This document shows, piece after piece, positions 1 to 7,663 of a stretch of DNA of 13,641 nt. The DNA comes from Chthoniobacterales bacterium (GTDB lineage: Bacteria > Verrucomicrobiota > Verrucomicrobiia > Chthoniobacterales > JACTMZ01): NCBI GenBank assembly GCA_017853515.1, contig JAFMJK010000037.1:1-13641 (forward strand), given 5' to 3'. Below the pieces are notes generated by a model. It was given only the letters and a program-made list of their open reading frames with translations. It was not told where the DNA came from and made no database searches. The position numbers and the translations under genes are program-made. Each line of letters opens with the position of its first letter. The first letter of the stretch is position 1.

Positions 1-784
1 GACCAAGAAGCCATGGGGCGGCGAATTTCCGCGCGTCACCGTGCGCGACATTGTCCGCTCGCAGCTCCCGCTTCTCGACCACTTCGGCATCGCAAAACTC
101 CACGCCGTGGTCGGAACTTCGCTCGGCGGCATGATGGCCCTCGACCTTGCCGTCCACGAACCCGACCGCGTGGCCAATGTCATCACCATCGGCACGGGCC
201 TGCGTTCGCACGGACTGCAGCAGATGCACAATCTCGAGCAGATCATCGCCATCACGCGCGATCCGGATTTCCGGGGAGGGGACTACTACGGCACGCCGGG
301 CCCGGTCCACGGACTCGCTCTGGCTCGCATGATCAGCCACAAAACGTTCCTCTACGCCGACGTCATCGAGGAGCGCGCCCGCGTCGATATCGTCCAACCC
401 GAGGCGGACCTGCCATGGTATAGAATCTCGCGCTCGCTCGAGAGCTACATGCTCTATCAGGGCCAGAAATTCGTGAAGCGCTTCGACGCCAACACTTATT
501 TGCGAATCATCGACGCCTGGCAGCAGTTCGATCTTTATGCCGACGCGAAGGCGCACGGCAAGTCATCGGTCTTCGAGGGGTGCAAGGACCAGCGTTATCT
601 GGTGTTCACCATCGACAGCGATTGCTGCTTCTATCCCGACTACCAGACGGAGATCTGCGCTGAGTTGAAGCGGGCCGGCGTTCCGCACATGAGGTTGACC
701 GTCCACTCGGAAAAGGGGCACGACTCGTTCCTGCTCGAGCCCAAGCTGTATACGCCGCACTTGGCTTACGCGCTGACCCACTGA
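1..784 (+). CDS. metX: Homoserine O-acetyltransferase (MetX family), 5' end outside window
   Basis: MetX enzymes transfer an acyl group, usually from acetyl-CoA, to the hydroxyl of L-homoserine in cytosolic methionine synthesis. The reading frame is open from base 2 and the N-terminal third lies outside the window. The alpha/beta-hydrolase triad is visible: the nucleophile elbow GTSLGGM with Ser at 119-121, Asp in SDCCFYP at 620-622, and His in KGHDSFL at 719-721. Family signatures include FPRVTVRDIVRSQ near the start, GLALARMISH, and LESYMLYQGQKFVKRFDANTYL split around position 450-505. The visible part, about 260 residues, matches the C-terminal two thirds of a usual 350-380 residue MetX. 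Acetyl versus succinyl specificity cannot be read from this fragment. The sequence looks somewhat divergent around the segment after the elbow (IIAITRDPDF). Its last 19 bases overlap the convergent MATE gene. Confidence 0.85.
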   Translation, partial: TKKPWGGEFPRVTVRDIVRSQLPLLDHFGIAKLHAVVGTSLGGMMALDLAVHEPDRVANVITIGTGLRSHGLQQMHNLEQIIAITRDPDFRGGDYYGTPGPVHGLALARMISHKTFLYADVIEERARVDIVQPEADLPWYRISRSLESYMLYQGQKFVKRFDANTYLRIIDAWQQFDLYADAKAHGKSSVFEGCKDQRYLVFTIDSDCCFYPDYQTEICAELKRAGVPHMRLTVHSEKGHDSFLLEPKLYTPHLAYALTH

Positions 785-2106
785 GCGGTGCGGCTCAGGA
801 AGCGCTTCACCAACAACACGGCGGCCACAGCCAAACCGAGCGCCAGTCCGGTCCACATGCCTTGTGCGCCCATGTCGGTGTAGAAGGTCAGCCATGTGCC
901 CAGCGGGAGTGCCACCGCCCAATACGCCGCGACGGTGATCACCATGGGGCCAGTGGTGTCGCGCAAACCGCGAAGCAAACCGGAACCGACGACTTGCACG
1001 CCGTCCACCAATTGGAAAATGCCGGCGACGACAAGCAAAGAGGCGGCGATCGATATCACCGCGCTGTCTTTGATGAAAGCGGAGGCAATCCAATGGTTGG
1101 CCACGAGCAGAAGGACGGCGAATGCCGCCATCACTCCGACGCCGAGCGCCCAGGATCCCGCCGCGATCGGACGAAGCATGTCGTTGCGGCCGGCGCCGTT
1201 GGCTTGTGCGATGCGGACGGTGGAAGCCATGGCCACGCCCAGCGGGAACATGAAAGTGGTCGACGCGCAAGTGATGGCGATTTGATGCGCGGCGAGCGGA
1301 ACCGCGCCGAGCTTTCCGATCAAAATCGCGGCAACGCTAAACGCCCCCACTTCGCTGAGCAGGGCCAGTCCCGCGGGAACACCGAGACGGAGCAGCGCCG
1401 CGTGTTCCGCGAGAAGCGAAGAGTCGAGGGTGAGCCGCTTGCCCGGCCGCGCAGGGCCGCGCCACACATACCAGGCCAACCCCGCGGCGGTCGCGATACG
1501 GCTGATCAACGTGGCCCAGCCCGCGCCGGTCAGTCCCATGGCCGGTGCGCCGAGCTTTCCGTAGATCAGCACCCAGTTGAGGAAAACGTTGAGCAAGACG
1601 CCGCCCATCATGATCCAAAATCCCGGCCAAGGCCGCGATTGCGAATCCAGAAAAGTGCGGAAGACGGCGATGAGGAACGACGGCAGCAACGACCAGCCGA
1701 CGATCAGCGTGTAGGCGCGCGCCTCCTCGACGACGCCCGGAGCCTGGCCGAAGTAGTGGAACAACGGATAGATCGCGTGGAAGAAGACCGCCGCCCCCAG
1801 GCCGAACGCCAGAGCCAAGCCCAGCCCGGCGTGAAAGGCGCGTGCCATCGATTCCGAAAATCCCGCGCCATGGGCGTGCGAGACGCGCACCGACACGGCG
1901 GTGAAAACTCCGTAGCCCCCGATGGCCACCACCATGATGACGCTGTTGGAGAACGAACATGCGGCGAGCGGCAGAGTTCCGACCTGGCCGACCATGATGG
2001 TGTCCGCCACACCCATGAGCATCTGGCCGACCTGCCCCGCCGTGATCGGCAGGGCCAGCCTGAGGGTGGGTGGAAGTTCCCGCAGCGCGGTCCGGGTAAA
2101 ACTCAT
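766..2106 (-). CDS. MATE family efflux transporter (NorM-like)
   Basis: This is a 446-residue inner-membrane antiporter of the multidrug and toxic compound extrusion family, expected to export cationic drugs or metabolites using a Na+ or H+ gradient. The N-terminus has the hallmark MATE pattern: RLALPITAGQVGQMLMGVADTIMVGQVG followed by small-residue-rich helices. The length and about 12 hydrophobic segments in two similar halves fit the family; the second half restarts near LRLGVPAGLALLSEVGAF. The ATG at 2104-2106 (complement) has no Shine-Dalgarno sequence. The gene is divergent from the M42 peptidase and overlaps the 3' end of metX. The substrate cannot be inferred from the sequence. Confidence 0.93.
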   Translation of the reverse strand: MSFTRTALRELPPTLRLALPITAGQVGQMLMGVADTIMVGQVGTLPLAACSFSNSVIMVVAIGGYGVFTAVSVRVSHAHGAGFSESMARAFHAGLGLALAFGLGAAVFFHAIYPLFHYFGQAPGVVEEARAYTLIVGWSLLPSFLIAVFRTFLDSQSRPWPGFWIMMGGVLLNVFLNWVLIYGKLGAPAMGLTGAGWATLISRIATAAGLAWYVWRGPARPGKRLTLDSSLLAEHAALLRLGVPAGLALLSEVGAFSVAAILIGKLGAVPLAAHQIAITCASTTFMFPLGVAMASTVRIAQANGAGRNDMLRPIAAGSWALGVGVMAAFAVLLLVANHWIASAFIKDSAVISIAASLLVVAGIFQLVDGVQVVGSGLLRGLRDTTGPMVITVAAYWAVALPLGTWLTFYTDMGAQGMWTGLALGLAVAAVLLVKRFLSRTAQWVSA

Positions 2107-2117
2107 TCGAACGGTTC

Positions 2118-2146
2118 ATTGTGATGTCCGGACCCGCGCGCGTCGA
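2118..2146 (-). promoter_or_regulatory. Candidate sigma70-type promoter of the MATE gene
   Basis: On the minus strand TCGACG (2146-2141) and CACAAT (2123-2118) are separated by 17 bases. Each hexamer matches the consensus at 4 of 6 positions. The predicted transcript start near 2111 would leave a leader of about 5 bases before the ATG. The match is weak and could arise by chance; the position between two divergent genes supports it. Confidence 0.25.
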
Positions 2147-2150
2147 GGTC

Positions 2151-2179
2151 TTGCCCCGAGCCCCGCCGCTTTGCATGAT
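2151..2179 (+). promoter_or_regulatory. Candidate promoter of the M42 peptidase cluster, predicting a leaderless mRNA
   Basis: TTGCCC (2151-2156) and CATGAT (2174-2179) have a 17-base spacer, each with 4 of 6 consensus matches. With six bases between the -10 box and +1, transcription would begin at 2186, which is exactly the G of the chosen GTG start codon. The lack of any Shine-Dalgarno sequence there is consistent with a leaderless transcript. Confidence 0.35.
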
Positions 2180-2185
2180 GCGGTT

Positions 2186-3253
2186 GTGGAAGCAGCGCCG
2201 CTCAAATTTCTCGAGAGACTGATCGAAACTCCTTCGCCATCGGGCTTCGAGGCCGGAGCCCAACGCGTCTGGGCCGACTATGTGAAACCGCATTGCGACG
2301 AGTTCCGCAGTGATGCTTACGGAAATTGCTTCGCTCGTCTGGGGAATGCGGACAAGAAGCCGCACGTCGTCCTCGCCGGGCATATCGACGAACTCGGCTT
2401 CATGGTCTCGCACATCAGCGACGACGGCTTTCTTTTTGTCCAAGGCATCGGAGGAACCGACCCGGGCCTCTTCCGCGGCCAACGCGTCCGCGTCCACGGA
2501 CGCAAGGGCAGCATCGCCGGTGTCACGGGCTCGCTCGCCATCCATCTCCAAGCCCCCGATGACCGCAAGAAAGTGCCGGAAATGCACGAGATGTATATCG
2601 ACATCGGGGCCGCTTCGAAAGCCGAGGCCGAAAAGCACGTGCGCGTCGGCGACGCCATCACCTACGCGGACGGATTCGATCTCCTGGAAAACCATCGCGC
2701 TGCGGCGCGCGGCTGCGACAACCGCATCGGTGTTTGGTCCGCGGCCGAGGCCTTGCGGCAACTCGCGGCCAAACCGCCCGCTGTTTCCGTCACTGCCGTA
2801 TCGACCATCCAGGAGGAAAACGGTCTCTACGGCGCAACGATGGCGGCCTACTCGCTGCAACCCGACGTCGCGCTTGTCGTCGACGTGACGCACGGCACGG
2901 ACATTCCGAATTGTTCGAAGCCCAAACACGGCGACGTGCGGCTCGGCAAGGGGCCGGTTATTTCCCACGGAAGCTCGAACCATCCGGTGGTCGTCGAGCG
3001 CCTCGTCGCCGTCGCGCAAAAGGAAAAGATTCCCGTGCAGTTCGAGGCCAATCCGCGTCGCACCGGAACGGATGCCGACGCGTTTTTTCTCCAGCGCGGC
3101 GGATGTCCCACGGTGAGCATCGGTCTGCCCAACCGCTACATGCACTCCCCGGTCGAAGTGATCGATCTGCGCGACCTCGACGCTCTGGCCAGATTGCTGG
3201 CCGCTTTTTGCCGCTCGGTGAAGCCGGGCGAATCTTTTCATGTCAAACTCTGA
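2186..3253 (+). CDS. M42 family metallopeptidase (glutamyl aminopeptidase/cellulase-M type)
   Basis: This is a 355-residue cytosolic di-metal aminopeptidase of the M42 family, which forms large tetrahedral dodecamers that trim peptides. The metal-site residues are all present: His66 and Asp68 in AGHIDELGF, bridging Asp178 in GCDNRIGV, catalytic pair Glu210-Glu211 in IQEENG, Asp233 in VVDVTHG, and His320 in MHSPVEV. The frame is open far upstream (from 1922) but that region lies over the divergent MATE gene and is not protein-like. GTG 2186 gives the expected length and begins just before the conserved FLERLIETPSPSGFE; TTG 2171 is the alternative. There is no Shine-Dalgarno sequence. The stop lies four bases before the ATG of the DHS-like gene, so the two are probably co-transcribed. 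Peptide specificity is not predictable. Confidence 0.9.
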   Translation: MEAAPLKFLERLIETPSPSGFEAGAQRVWADYVKPHCDEFRSDAYGNCFARLGNADKKPHVVLAGHIDELGFMVSHISDDGFLFVQGIGGTDPGLFRGQRVRVHGRKGSIAGVTGSLAIHLQAPDDRKKVPEMHEMYIDIGAASKAEAEKHVRVGDAITYADGFDLLENHRAAARGCDNRIGVWSAAEALRQLAAKPPAVSVTAVSTIQEENGLYGATMAAYSLQPDVALVVDVTHGTDIPNCSKPKHGDVRLGKGPVISHGSSNHPVVVERLVAVAQKEKIPVQFEANPRRTGTDADAFFLQRGGCPTVSIGLPNRYMHSPVEVIDLRDLDALARLLAAFCRSVKPGESFHVKL

Positions 3254-3257
3254 ACCT

Positions 3258-4229
3258 ATGAGCAAACCCGTCTCCGATTTCATCCGTCACCACTACCGCC
3301 ACTTCAACGCCGCCGCGCTGGTCGATGCCGCCGACGGTTACAGCAAACTCGTCGACAACGGCGGCAAAATGCTCGTCTCGCTCGCCGGGGCGATGAGCAC
3401 GGGCGAACTCGGGCTTTCCCTCGCCGAGATGATCCGCCGCGACAAGGTCGCCATCATCTCCTGCACCGGCGCCAATCTCGAGGAGGACATCTTCAATCTC
3501 GTCGCCCACGACTACTACGAGCGTGTCCCGCATTACCGCGATCTCACGCCCGCCGACGAGCAGGCCCTGCTCGACCGGCACATGAACCGCGTCACCGACA
3601 CCTGTATCCCGGAGATGGAAGCCATGCGTCGTCTGGAAAAAGCCGTCCTCGAGGAATGGATGGCCGCCGATGCCGCGGGTGAGCGCTATTTCCCGCACGA
3701 GTTCATGTGGCGCACCATCAAGTCGGGCAAACTCAAGCAATACTACCAGATCGACCCGAAGGACTCGTGGGTCATCGCCGCGATGGAGAAAAATATCCCG
3801 ATCATTGTGCCCGGTTGGGAGGACTCGACCATGGGCAATATGTATGCGTCCCACGTCATCACCGGGGAAATAAAAAACGTCCACACTGTCCGCACCGGGA
3901 TCGAATACATGATGTATCTGGCCGACTGGTATCAAAAGACTTCACCGACACCGGTCGGCTTCTTCCAGATCGGCGGCGGAATCGCCGGCGACTTCCCGAT
4001 CTGCGTCGTGCCCATGCTCCACCAGGACCTGCAGCTGGAGAACATTCCCGTCTGGGCCTATTTCTGCCAGATCAGCGACTCGACCACGAGCTACGGCTCC
4101 TACTCGGGTGCGGTGCCCAACGAAAAAATCACCTGGGGCAAACTCGAGGCGCACACGCCGAAATACATCATCGAGTCGGACGCCACCATCGTCGCCCCGC
4201 TGGTTTTCGCCCTCATCCTCGGCTGGTGA
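3258..4229 (+). CDS. Deoxyhypusine synthase-like protein (bacterial subfamily)
   Basis: This is a 323-residue homolog of NAD-dependent deoxyhypusine synthase (DHS), which in eukaryotes and archaea moves the aminobutyl group of spermidine onto a lysine of eIF5A. Visible features are PVSDFIRHHYRHFNAAAL at the N-terminus, the nucleotide-site segment TGANLEED (70-77), GGGIAGDFP (239-247), and NEKITWGKLE with Lys295 at the place of the human catalytic Lys329. Glu289, Trp293 and Asp308 align with human Glu323, Trp327 and Asp342. However, the position of human Asp316 is Tyr282, and the KHH stretch after the GGG is GDF here. Bacteria lack eIF5A, so the acceptor is probably different, possibly a polyamine as in plant homospermidine synthases, which arose from DHS. 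ATG 3240 (329 residues) is an alternative start that overlaps the M42 gene; MSKPVSDF fits relatives better. Confidence 0.85.
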   Translation: MSKPVSDFIRHHYRHFNAAALVDAADGYSKLVDNGGKMLVSLAGAMSTGELGLSLAEMIRRDKVAIISCTGANLEEDIFNLVAHDYYERVPHYRDLTPADEQALLDRHMNRVTDTCIPEMEAMRRLEKAVLEEWMAADAAGERYFPHEFMWRTIKSGKLKQYYQIDPKDSWVIAAMEKNIPIIVPGWEDSTMGNMYASHVITGEIKNVHTVRTGIEYMMYLADWYQKTSPTPVGFFQIGGGIAGDFPICVVPMLHQDLQLENIPVWAYFCQISDSTTSYGSYSGAVPNEKITWGKLEAHTPKYIIESDATIVAPLVFALILGW

Positions 4230-4230
4230 C

Positions 4231-4629
4231 ATGATCCGCGATCTCGAGCCGGGCGAGGGGAGTAACGCGCCGCGCAATGTCCTCGGCGGCCCGCTCCAGC
4301 CGTGCAGTTTCGATCCGGCGACAGGCTTTTTCCGCGACGGCCATTGCCACACCTGCGCGCAGGATCACGGGTCGCACACGGTCTGTGCGGTCATGACCGC
4401 CGAATTCCTCGCTTTCTCCAAGTCGCGCGGCAACGACCTGTCCACCCCCATGCCGCAATACGATTTCCCGGGTCTGAAACCCGGCGATCATTGGTGCCTC
4501 TGCGCCGGACGCTGGCTCGAAGCCTACGAAGCCGGCAAGGCCCCGCAGGTGGACCTTGCGGCGACCAACGAAGCCGCTCTCGGCATTGTGCCGCTCGACG
4601 CGCTCGAACAGAACGCCGTGCAAATGTGA
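4231..4629 (+). CDS. DUF2237 family protein
   Basis: This is a 132-residue soluble protein of the DUF2237 family, whose function is unknown. It carries the family's conserved blocks: NVLGGPLQPCSFDPATGFFRDG (16-37), GSHTVCAVMTAEFLAFSKSRGNDLSTP (47-73), and FPGLKPGDHWCLCAGRW (79-95), followed by the EAALGIVPLDAL tail. Six cysteines (25, 39, 42, 52, 89, 91) plus histidines 38, 40, 46, 49 and 87 suggest a metal or redox site, though this is only inference. The ATG is one base after the TGA of the DHS-like gene, implying a shared transcript and coupled translation. The frame is open upstream, but that part overlaps the DHS-like gene in another frame and is not used. Confidence 0.88.
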   Translation: MIRDLEPGEGSNAPRNVLGGPLQPCSFDPATGFFRDGHCHTCAQDHGSHTVCAVMTAEFLAFSKSRGNDLSTPMPQYDFPGLKPGDHWCLCAGRWLEAYEAGKAPQVDLAATNEAALGIVPLDALEQNAVQM

Positions 4630-4733
4630 CCCGCTGTTTGGTGCCTGGCCGGTTGGTGCGAGGATTCGATCGGCCGTCTGAGGACGAGACGTTCCGTCAA
4701 AGGGTTTGTCCGGCAGCGCTTGGAAAGAGTGCA

Positions 4734-4762
4734 TTGCTGTCCACCTGGGCGGCAGGTATAAG
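4734..4762 (+). promoter_or_regulatory. Candidate sigma70-type promoter of the pnt operon
   Basis: TTGCTG (4734-4739) and TATAAG (4757-4762, 5 of 6 consensus matches) are separated by 17 bases. The predicted start near 4769 leaves about 6 bases before the ATG at 4775, so the mRNA would be almost leaderless. It sits in the 145-base gap between the DUF2237 gene and pntAA, where a new transcription unit is expected. This is the best promoter match in the window. Confidence 0.45.
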
Positions 4763-4774
4763 CAGTTTTCTCCC

Positions 4775-5896
4775 ATGTTGGTTTTCTTCCCCCGTGAAGC
4801 CTGTGCTGCTCGTGTCGCTCTGACCCCGGCCAATGCATCGAAGCTCAAGAAAATGGGTTTCGAGGTCGCGGTGGAAAGCGGACTTGGTGCGGATTTGGGC
4901 TGGCCGGACAGCGCCTATGCCGAGGTCGGCGCGAACATCGTCCCGGCCGGTTCGGGGACGCCGCAGGATGCCGGACTCGTTGTCCGCGTGGACAAACCGG
5001 CGGACGCGTCCGCTGCCGCTCCGCGGGGTGCCGTTCTGATCGGCAGCCTCGATCCGTTCCGCGAGCGGGCGCTGGTCGATGCTTTGGCTGCGGCCGGCGT
5101 CTCCGCGATCAGCGTTGAAATGATCCCGCGCACGACCATCGCGCAGAAAATGGATGTGCTCAGTTCGCAGGCGAGCTTGGCGGGATATGCTGCGGTTATT
5201 CTCGCCGCGGAGCGTCTCGATCGCGTGTTTCCCATGATGATGACGCCGTCCGGCACCATTGCCGCGGCCAAGGTGTTCATCATCGGTGCGGGTGTGGCCG
5301 GATTGCAGGCCATCGCCACGGCCAAACGACTCGGCGCGAAAGTGGAAGCGTTCGACACCCGTCCGGCGGTCGAGGAGCAGATCCAGAGTCTCGGGGCCAA
5401 ATTCGTCAAAGTGGACTTGGGCGAAACCGGGCAGACCGAGCAGGGCTATGCCAAGGCGCTGACCGAGGAGCAACTGGCCAAGCAACGCGAGGTCATGGCC
5501 AAGTTGGTGGCGCAATCGGATGTGGTCATCACCACCGCGCAAGTTTTCGGGCGTCCGGCCCCGCGCATTCTGACCGCGGCCATGGTCGAAGCGATGCGGC
5601 CCGGCAGCGTGGTCATCGATATGGCGGCGGCGACGGGCGGCAATGTGGAAGGATCCGAACCGGGCGTGGAAAAGAAGGTCGGCGGCGCCTTGCTCATCGG
5701 CGCGCGCAATTTGGCCGACCACGTGGCGGTCAATGCCAGCCAGATGCTTTCCAACAACTACCTCGCGTTGATCGAGCACCTTTGGGACAAGGAAACGAAG
5801 AAGCTGAAGATCGATCCCGCCGAAGAAATTCTTTCCGGCTGCCTGCTGACGCACGGCGGCCGGGTGGTCCATCCGCAATTCCGCGACAAATCATGA
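4775..5896 (+). CDS. pntAA: NAD(P) transhydrogenase subunit alpha part 1 (soluble NAD(H)-binding domain I)
   Basis: This is a 373-residue peripheral subunit carrying the NAD(H)-binding domain I of the Re/Si-specific proton-translocating transhydrogenase. It works with the two membrane subunits to reduce NADP+ with NADH, driven by inward proton flow. Visible features are the RQD loop Arg119-x4-Gln124-x2-Asp127, MDVLSSQASLAGY after it, the Rossmann motif GAGVAG (171-176) followed by EAFDTRPAVEEQIQSLGA, and the C-terminal ILTAAMVEAMRPGSVVIDMAA. ATG 4775 was chosen because MLVFFPRE matches relatives; the frame is open to TTG 4706, but the added residues do not look like the family. No Shine-Dalgarno sequence precedes it. 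The protein ends before any membrane helix, so this is the split (three-gene) form, and its TGA overlaps the next ATG. Confidence 0.95.
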   Translation: MLVFFPREACAARVALTPANASKLKKMGFEVAVESGLGADLGWPDSAYAEVGANIVPAGSGTPQDAGLVVRVDKPADASAAAPRGAVLIGSLDPFRERALVDALAAAGVSAISVEMIPRTTIAQKMDVLSSQASLAGYAAVILAAERLDRVFPMMMTPSGTIAAAKVFIIGAGVAGLQAIATAKRLGAKVEAFDTRPAVEEQIQSLGAKFVKVDLGETGQTEQGYAKALTEEQLAKQREVMAKLVAQSDVVITTAQVFGRPAPRILTAAMVEAMRPGSVVIDMAAATGGNVEGSEPGVEKKVGGALLIGARNLADHVAVNASQMLSNNYLALIEHLWDKETKKLKIDPAEEILSGCLLTHGGRVVHPQFRDKS

Positions 5897-6240
5897 TGAC
5901 TCCGATCCTCGCCGCCGCCGCGCCCGCCGGGCTCGGTGCGTACATTCCGCTCATCTTCGTTTTCATTCTGGCCACGTTCATCGGGCTGGATGTCATCCGC
6001 AATGTCTCGCGCCTGCTGCATACGCCGCTCATGTCGCTGACCAATGCGATTTCCGCCATCGTCATTGTCGGCGCCATCCTTGTGGCCGGACCGCAGATCG
6101 GGGACGAGCACCCGCTTTGGATCAGTATTCTCGGGCTCATCGCCATCGCCGCGGCCTCGGTCAACATCGTGAGCGGGTTCCTCATCACGAATCGCATGCT
6201 CAAGATGTTCAAGAGCCGCAAACCGGAGGACAAAGCGTGA
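5893..6240 (+). CDS. pntAB: NAD(P) transhydrogenase subunit alpha part 2 (membrane domain II, first part)
   Basis: This 115-residue membrane subunit supplies the first helices of the proton-channel domain II. It has hydrophobic segments at about residues 17-35, 45-66 and 73-98 and the family pattern LIFVFILATFIGLDVI followed by VSRLLHTPLMSLTNAISAI. The ATG (ATGATG, either codon usable) overlaps the pntAA stop as ATGA, indicating translational coupling. The GTG of pntB overlaps its own TGA in the same way. No other role is plausible given the neighbours. Confidence 0.94.
   Translation: MMTPILAAAAPAGLGAYIPLIFVFILATFIGLDVIRNVSRLLHTPLMSLTNAISAIVIVGAILVAGPQIGDEHPLWISILGLIAIAAASVNIVSGFLITNRMLKMFKSRKPEDKA
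6225..6230 (+). promoter_or_regulatory. Strong Shine-Dalgarno sequence for pntB
   Basis: GGAGGA lies six bases before the GTG at 6237, an optimal match and spacing. It lies inside the last codons of pntAB and is the only clear Shine-Dalgarno sequence found before a start codon in this window. It supports GTG 6237 as the pntB start. Confidence 0.6.
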
Positions 6241-7649
6241 GCCCCGAGTGGCGCGATACCGTCGTGCAACTGGCCTACCTCGCGGCCAGCGTGCTTTTCA
6301 TTTTTTCGCTGAAGTGGATGAATTCCCCGGCCAGCGCGCGGCGCGGGGTGTGGGCGGGTGTCTGGGCCATGGTGCTCGGAGTGGGAGGCACGCTGCTCAA
6401 TCCGGCTGTGGCCGTCTCGAGTCTCCCGTGGATCGCGCTGGCCGTGATGGTCGGCGGTCTGATCGGCGTGCCTTTGTCAAAAGTGCCGCTCACCGCCGTC
6501 CCGCAGCGGACCGCGCTCTCGCATGCTTTCGGCGGTCTGGCCGCCGGCTTGGTCGGAACGGCGAAATACTATCTTTGGACCCACGAAGGCGGGGAGAATC
6601 TCACGACGTTCCGCATGTTCGCCATTGCCGCGGAGGTCATTCTCGGGTTTCTCACTTTCACCGGCAGTCTCATGGCCGCGGGCAAGCTGCAGGAAATCCT
6701 GCCCGGTCGCCCGATCACCTATCGCGGCCAGTTGATCGTCAACTTTCTCACCTTGGGAGGCGCCATCGCCTGCGGGGTCGGCTTGCTCATCAACCCGCAA
6801 TGGACGTTTCTTTTCCCGATCCTCATCATTCTCGCGCTGGCTTTCGGCGTGATGCTCATCATTCCGATCGGCGGGGCCGATATGCCGACGGTCATTGCCT
6901 TGCTGAATTCTTACGCCGGACTCTCGGCGGTCGCCATGGGCTTTGTCTTGGACAACACGCTGCTCATCATCGCGGGCGCGTTGGATGGTTCTTCGGGACT
7001 GATTCTGTCCATCGTCATGTGCAAGGCGATGAACCGGAGTTTCAGCAACGTTCTCTTCGGCGCCTTCGGCAGCGTTCAGGCCGACACCGGCGCGGCGGCG
7101 GGGGCGACGGTCAAGAGCGCCACGCCGGAGGAGGCCGCGGAAATCATGGAGCAGGCCGACACGGTGGTCATCGTGCCCGGCTACGGCATGGCCGTGGCGC
7201 AGGCGCAGCACCGGGTGCGCGAGTTGTACGACCAGCTGATCAAGCGGGGCATCAATGTGAAGTTCGCCATCCATCCGGTGGCGGGCCGCATGCCCGGTCA
7301 CATGAATGTGCTGCTGGCCGAGGCGGATATTCCCTACGAGGACCTGGTCGAGATGGATGAGATCAACCCCGAGATGCCGCAAGTCGATGTCGTGCTCGTG
7401 CTTGGCGCGAATGATGTGGTCAATCCCGCGGCGAAGAACAATCCGAAGTCCCCGATTCACGGCATGCCGATCATCGAGGCCGATCGCGCCAAGACCGTGC
7501 TGGCGGTCAAACGCTCGATGAAGCCCGGTTTTGCCGGCATCGACAACGAACTCTACACCATGGACAAGACGCTCATGGTCTTCGGCGATGCCAAGGCGGT
7601 CGTCGGCGACATGGCCAAGACGCTGGCGGGAGACTCGGGCATGCATTGA
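6237..7649 (+). CDS. pntB: NAD(P) transhydrogenase subunit beta (PntB)
   Basis: This 470-residue membrane protein (the family is about 460) holds the remaining helices of domain II and the soluble NADP(H)-binding domain III. The first about 280 residues are hydrophobic helices with the conserved IGGADMPTVIALLNSYAGLSA. Domain III follows: VPGYGMAVAQAQ with the glycine motif from Gly315, then HPVAGRMPGHMNVLLAEA, YEDLVEMDEINPEM, VLVLGANDVVNPAA, and the C-terminal MDKTLMVFGDAK. The start is GTG 6237, overlapping the pntAB stop as GTGA and preceded by GGAGGA; the open frame upstream to 6117 lies inside pntAB and is discarded. The protein is intact with no missing motif. Confidence 0.96.
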   Translation: MSPEWRDTVVQLAYLAASVLFIFSLKWMNSPASARRGVWAGVWAMVLGVGGTLLNPAVAVSSLPWIALAVMVGGLIGVPLSKVPLTAVPQRTALSHAFGGLAAGLVGTAKYYLWTHEGGENLTTFRMFAIAAEVILGFLTFTGSLMAAGKLQEILPGRPITYRGQLIVNFLTLGGAIACGVGLLINPQWTFLFPILIILALAFGVMLIIPIGGADMPTVIALLNSYAGLSAVAMGFVLDNTLLIIAGALDGSSGLILSIVMCKAMNRSFSNVLFGAFGSVQADTGAAAGATVKSATPEEAAEIMEQADTVVIVPGYGMAVAQAQHRVRELYDQLIKRGINVKFAIHPVAGRMPGHMNVLLAEADIPYEDLVEMDEINPEMPQVDVVLVLGANDVVNPAAKNNPKSPIHGMPIIEADRAKTVLAVKRSMKPGFAGIDNELYTMDKTLMVFGDAKAVVGDMAKTLAGDSGMH

Positions 7650-7663
7650 GCCGTTCGTGCCTC

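Noticed and set aside
1337..3283. 648-codon minus-strand frame spanning the MATE and M42 genes
   Set aside because: It runs through two recognisable genes on different strands; its product has no family character and is a composition artefact.
4637..4660. Direct repeat of TTGGTGC in the gap before pntAA
   Set aside because: Two 7-base copies in a short GC-rich spacer are not distinguishable from chance and have no clear relation to the promoter.
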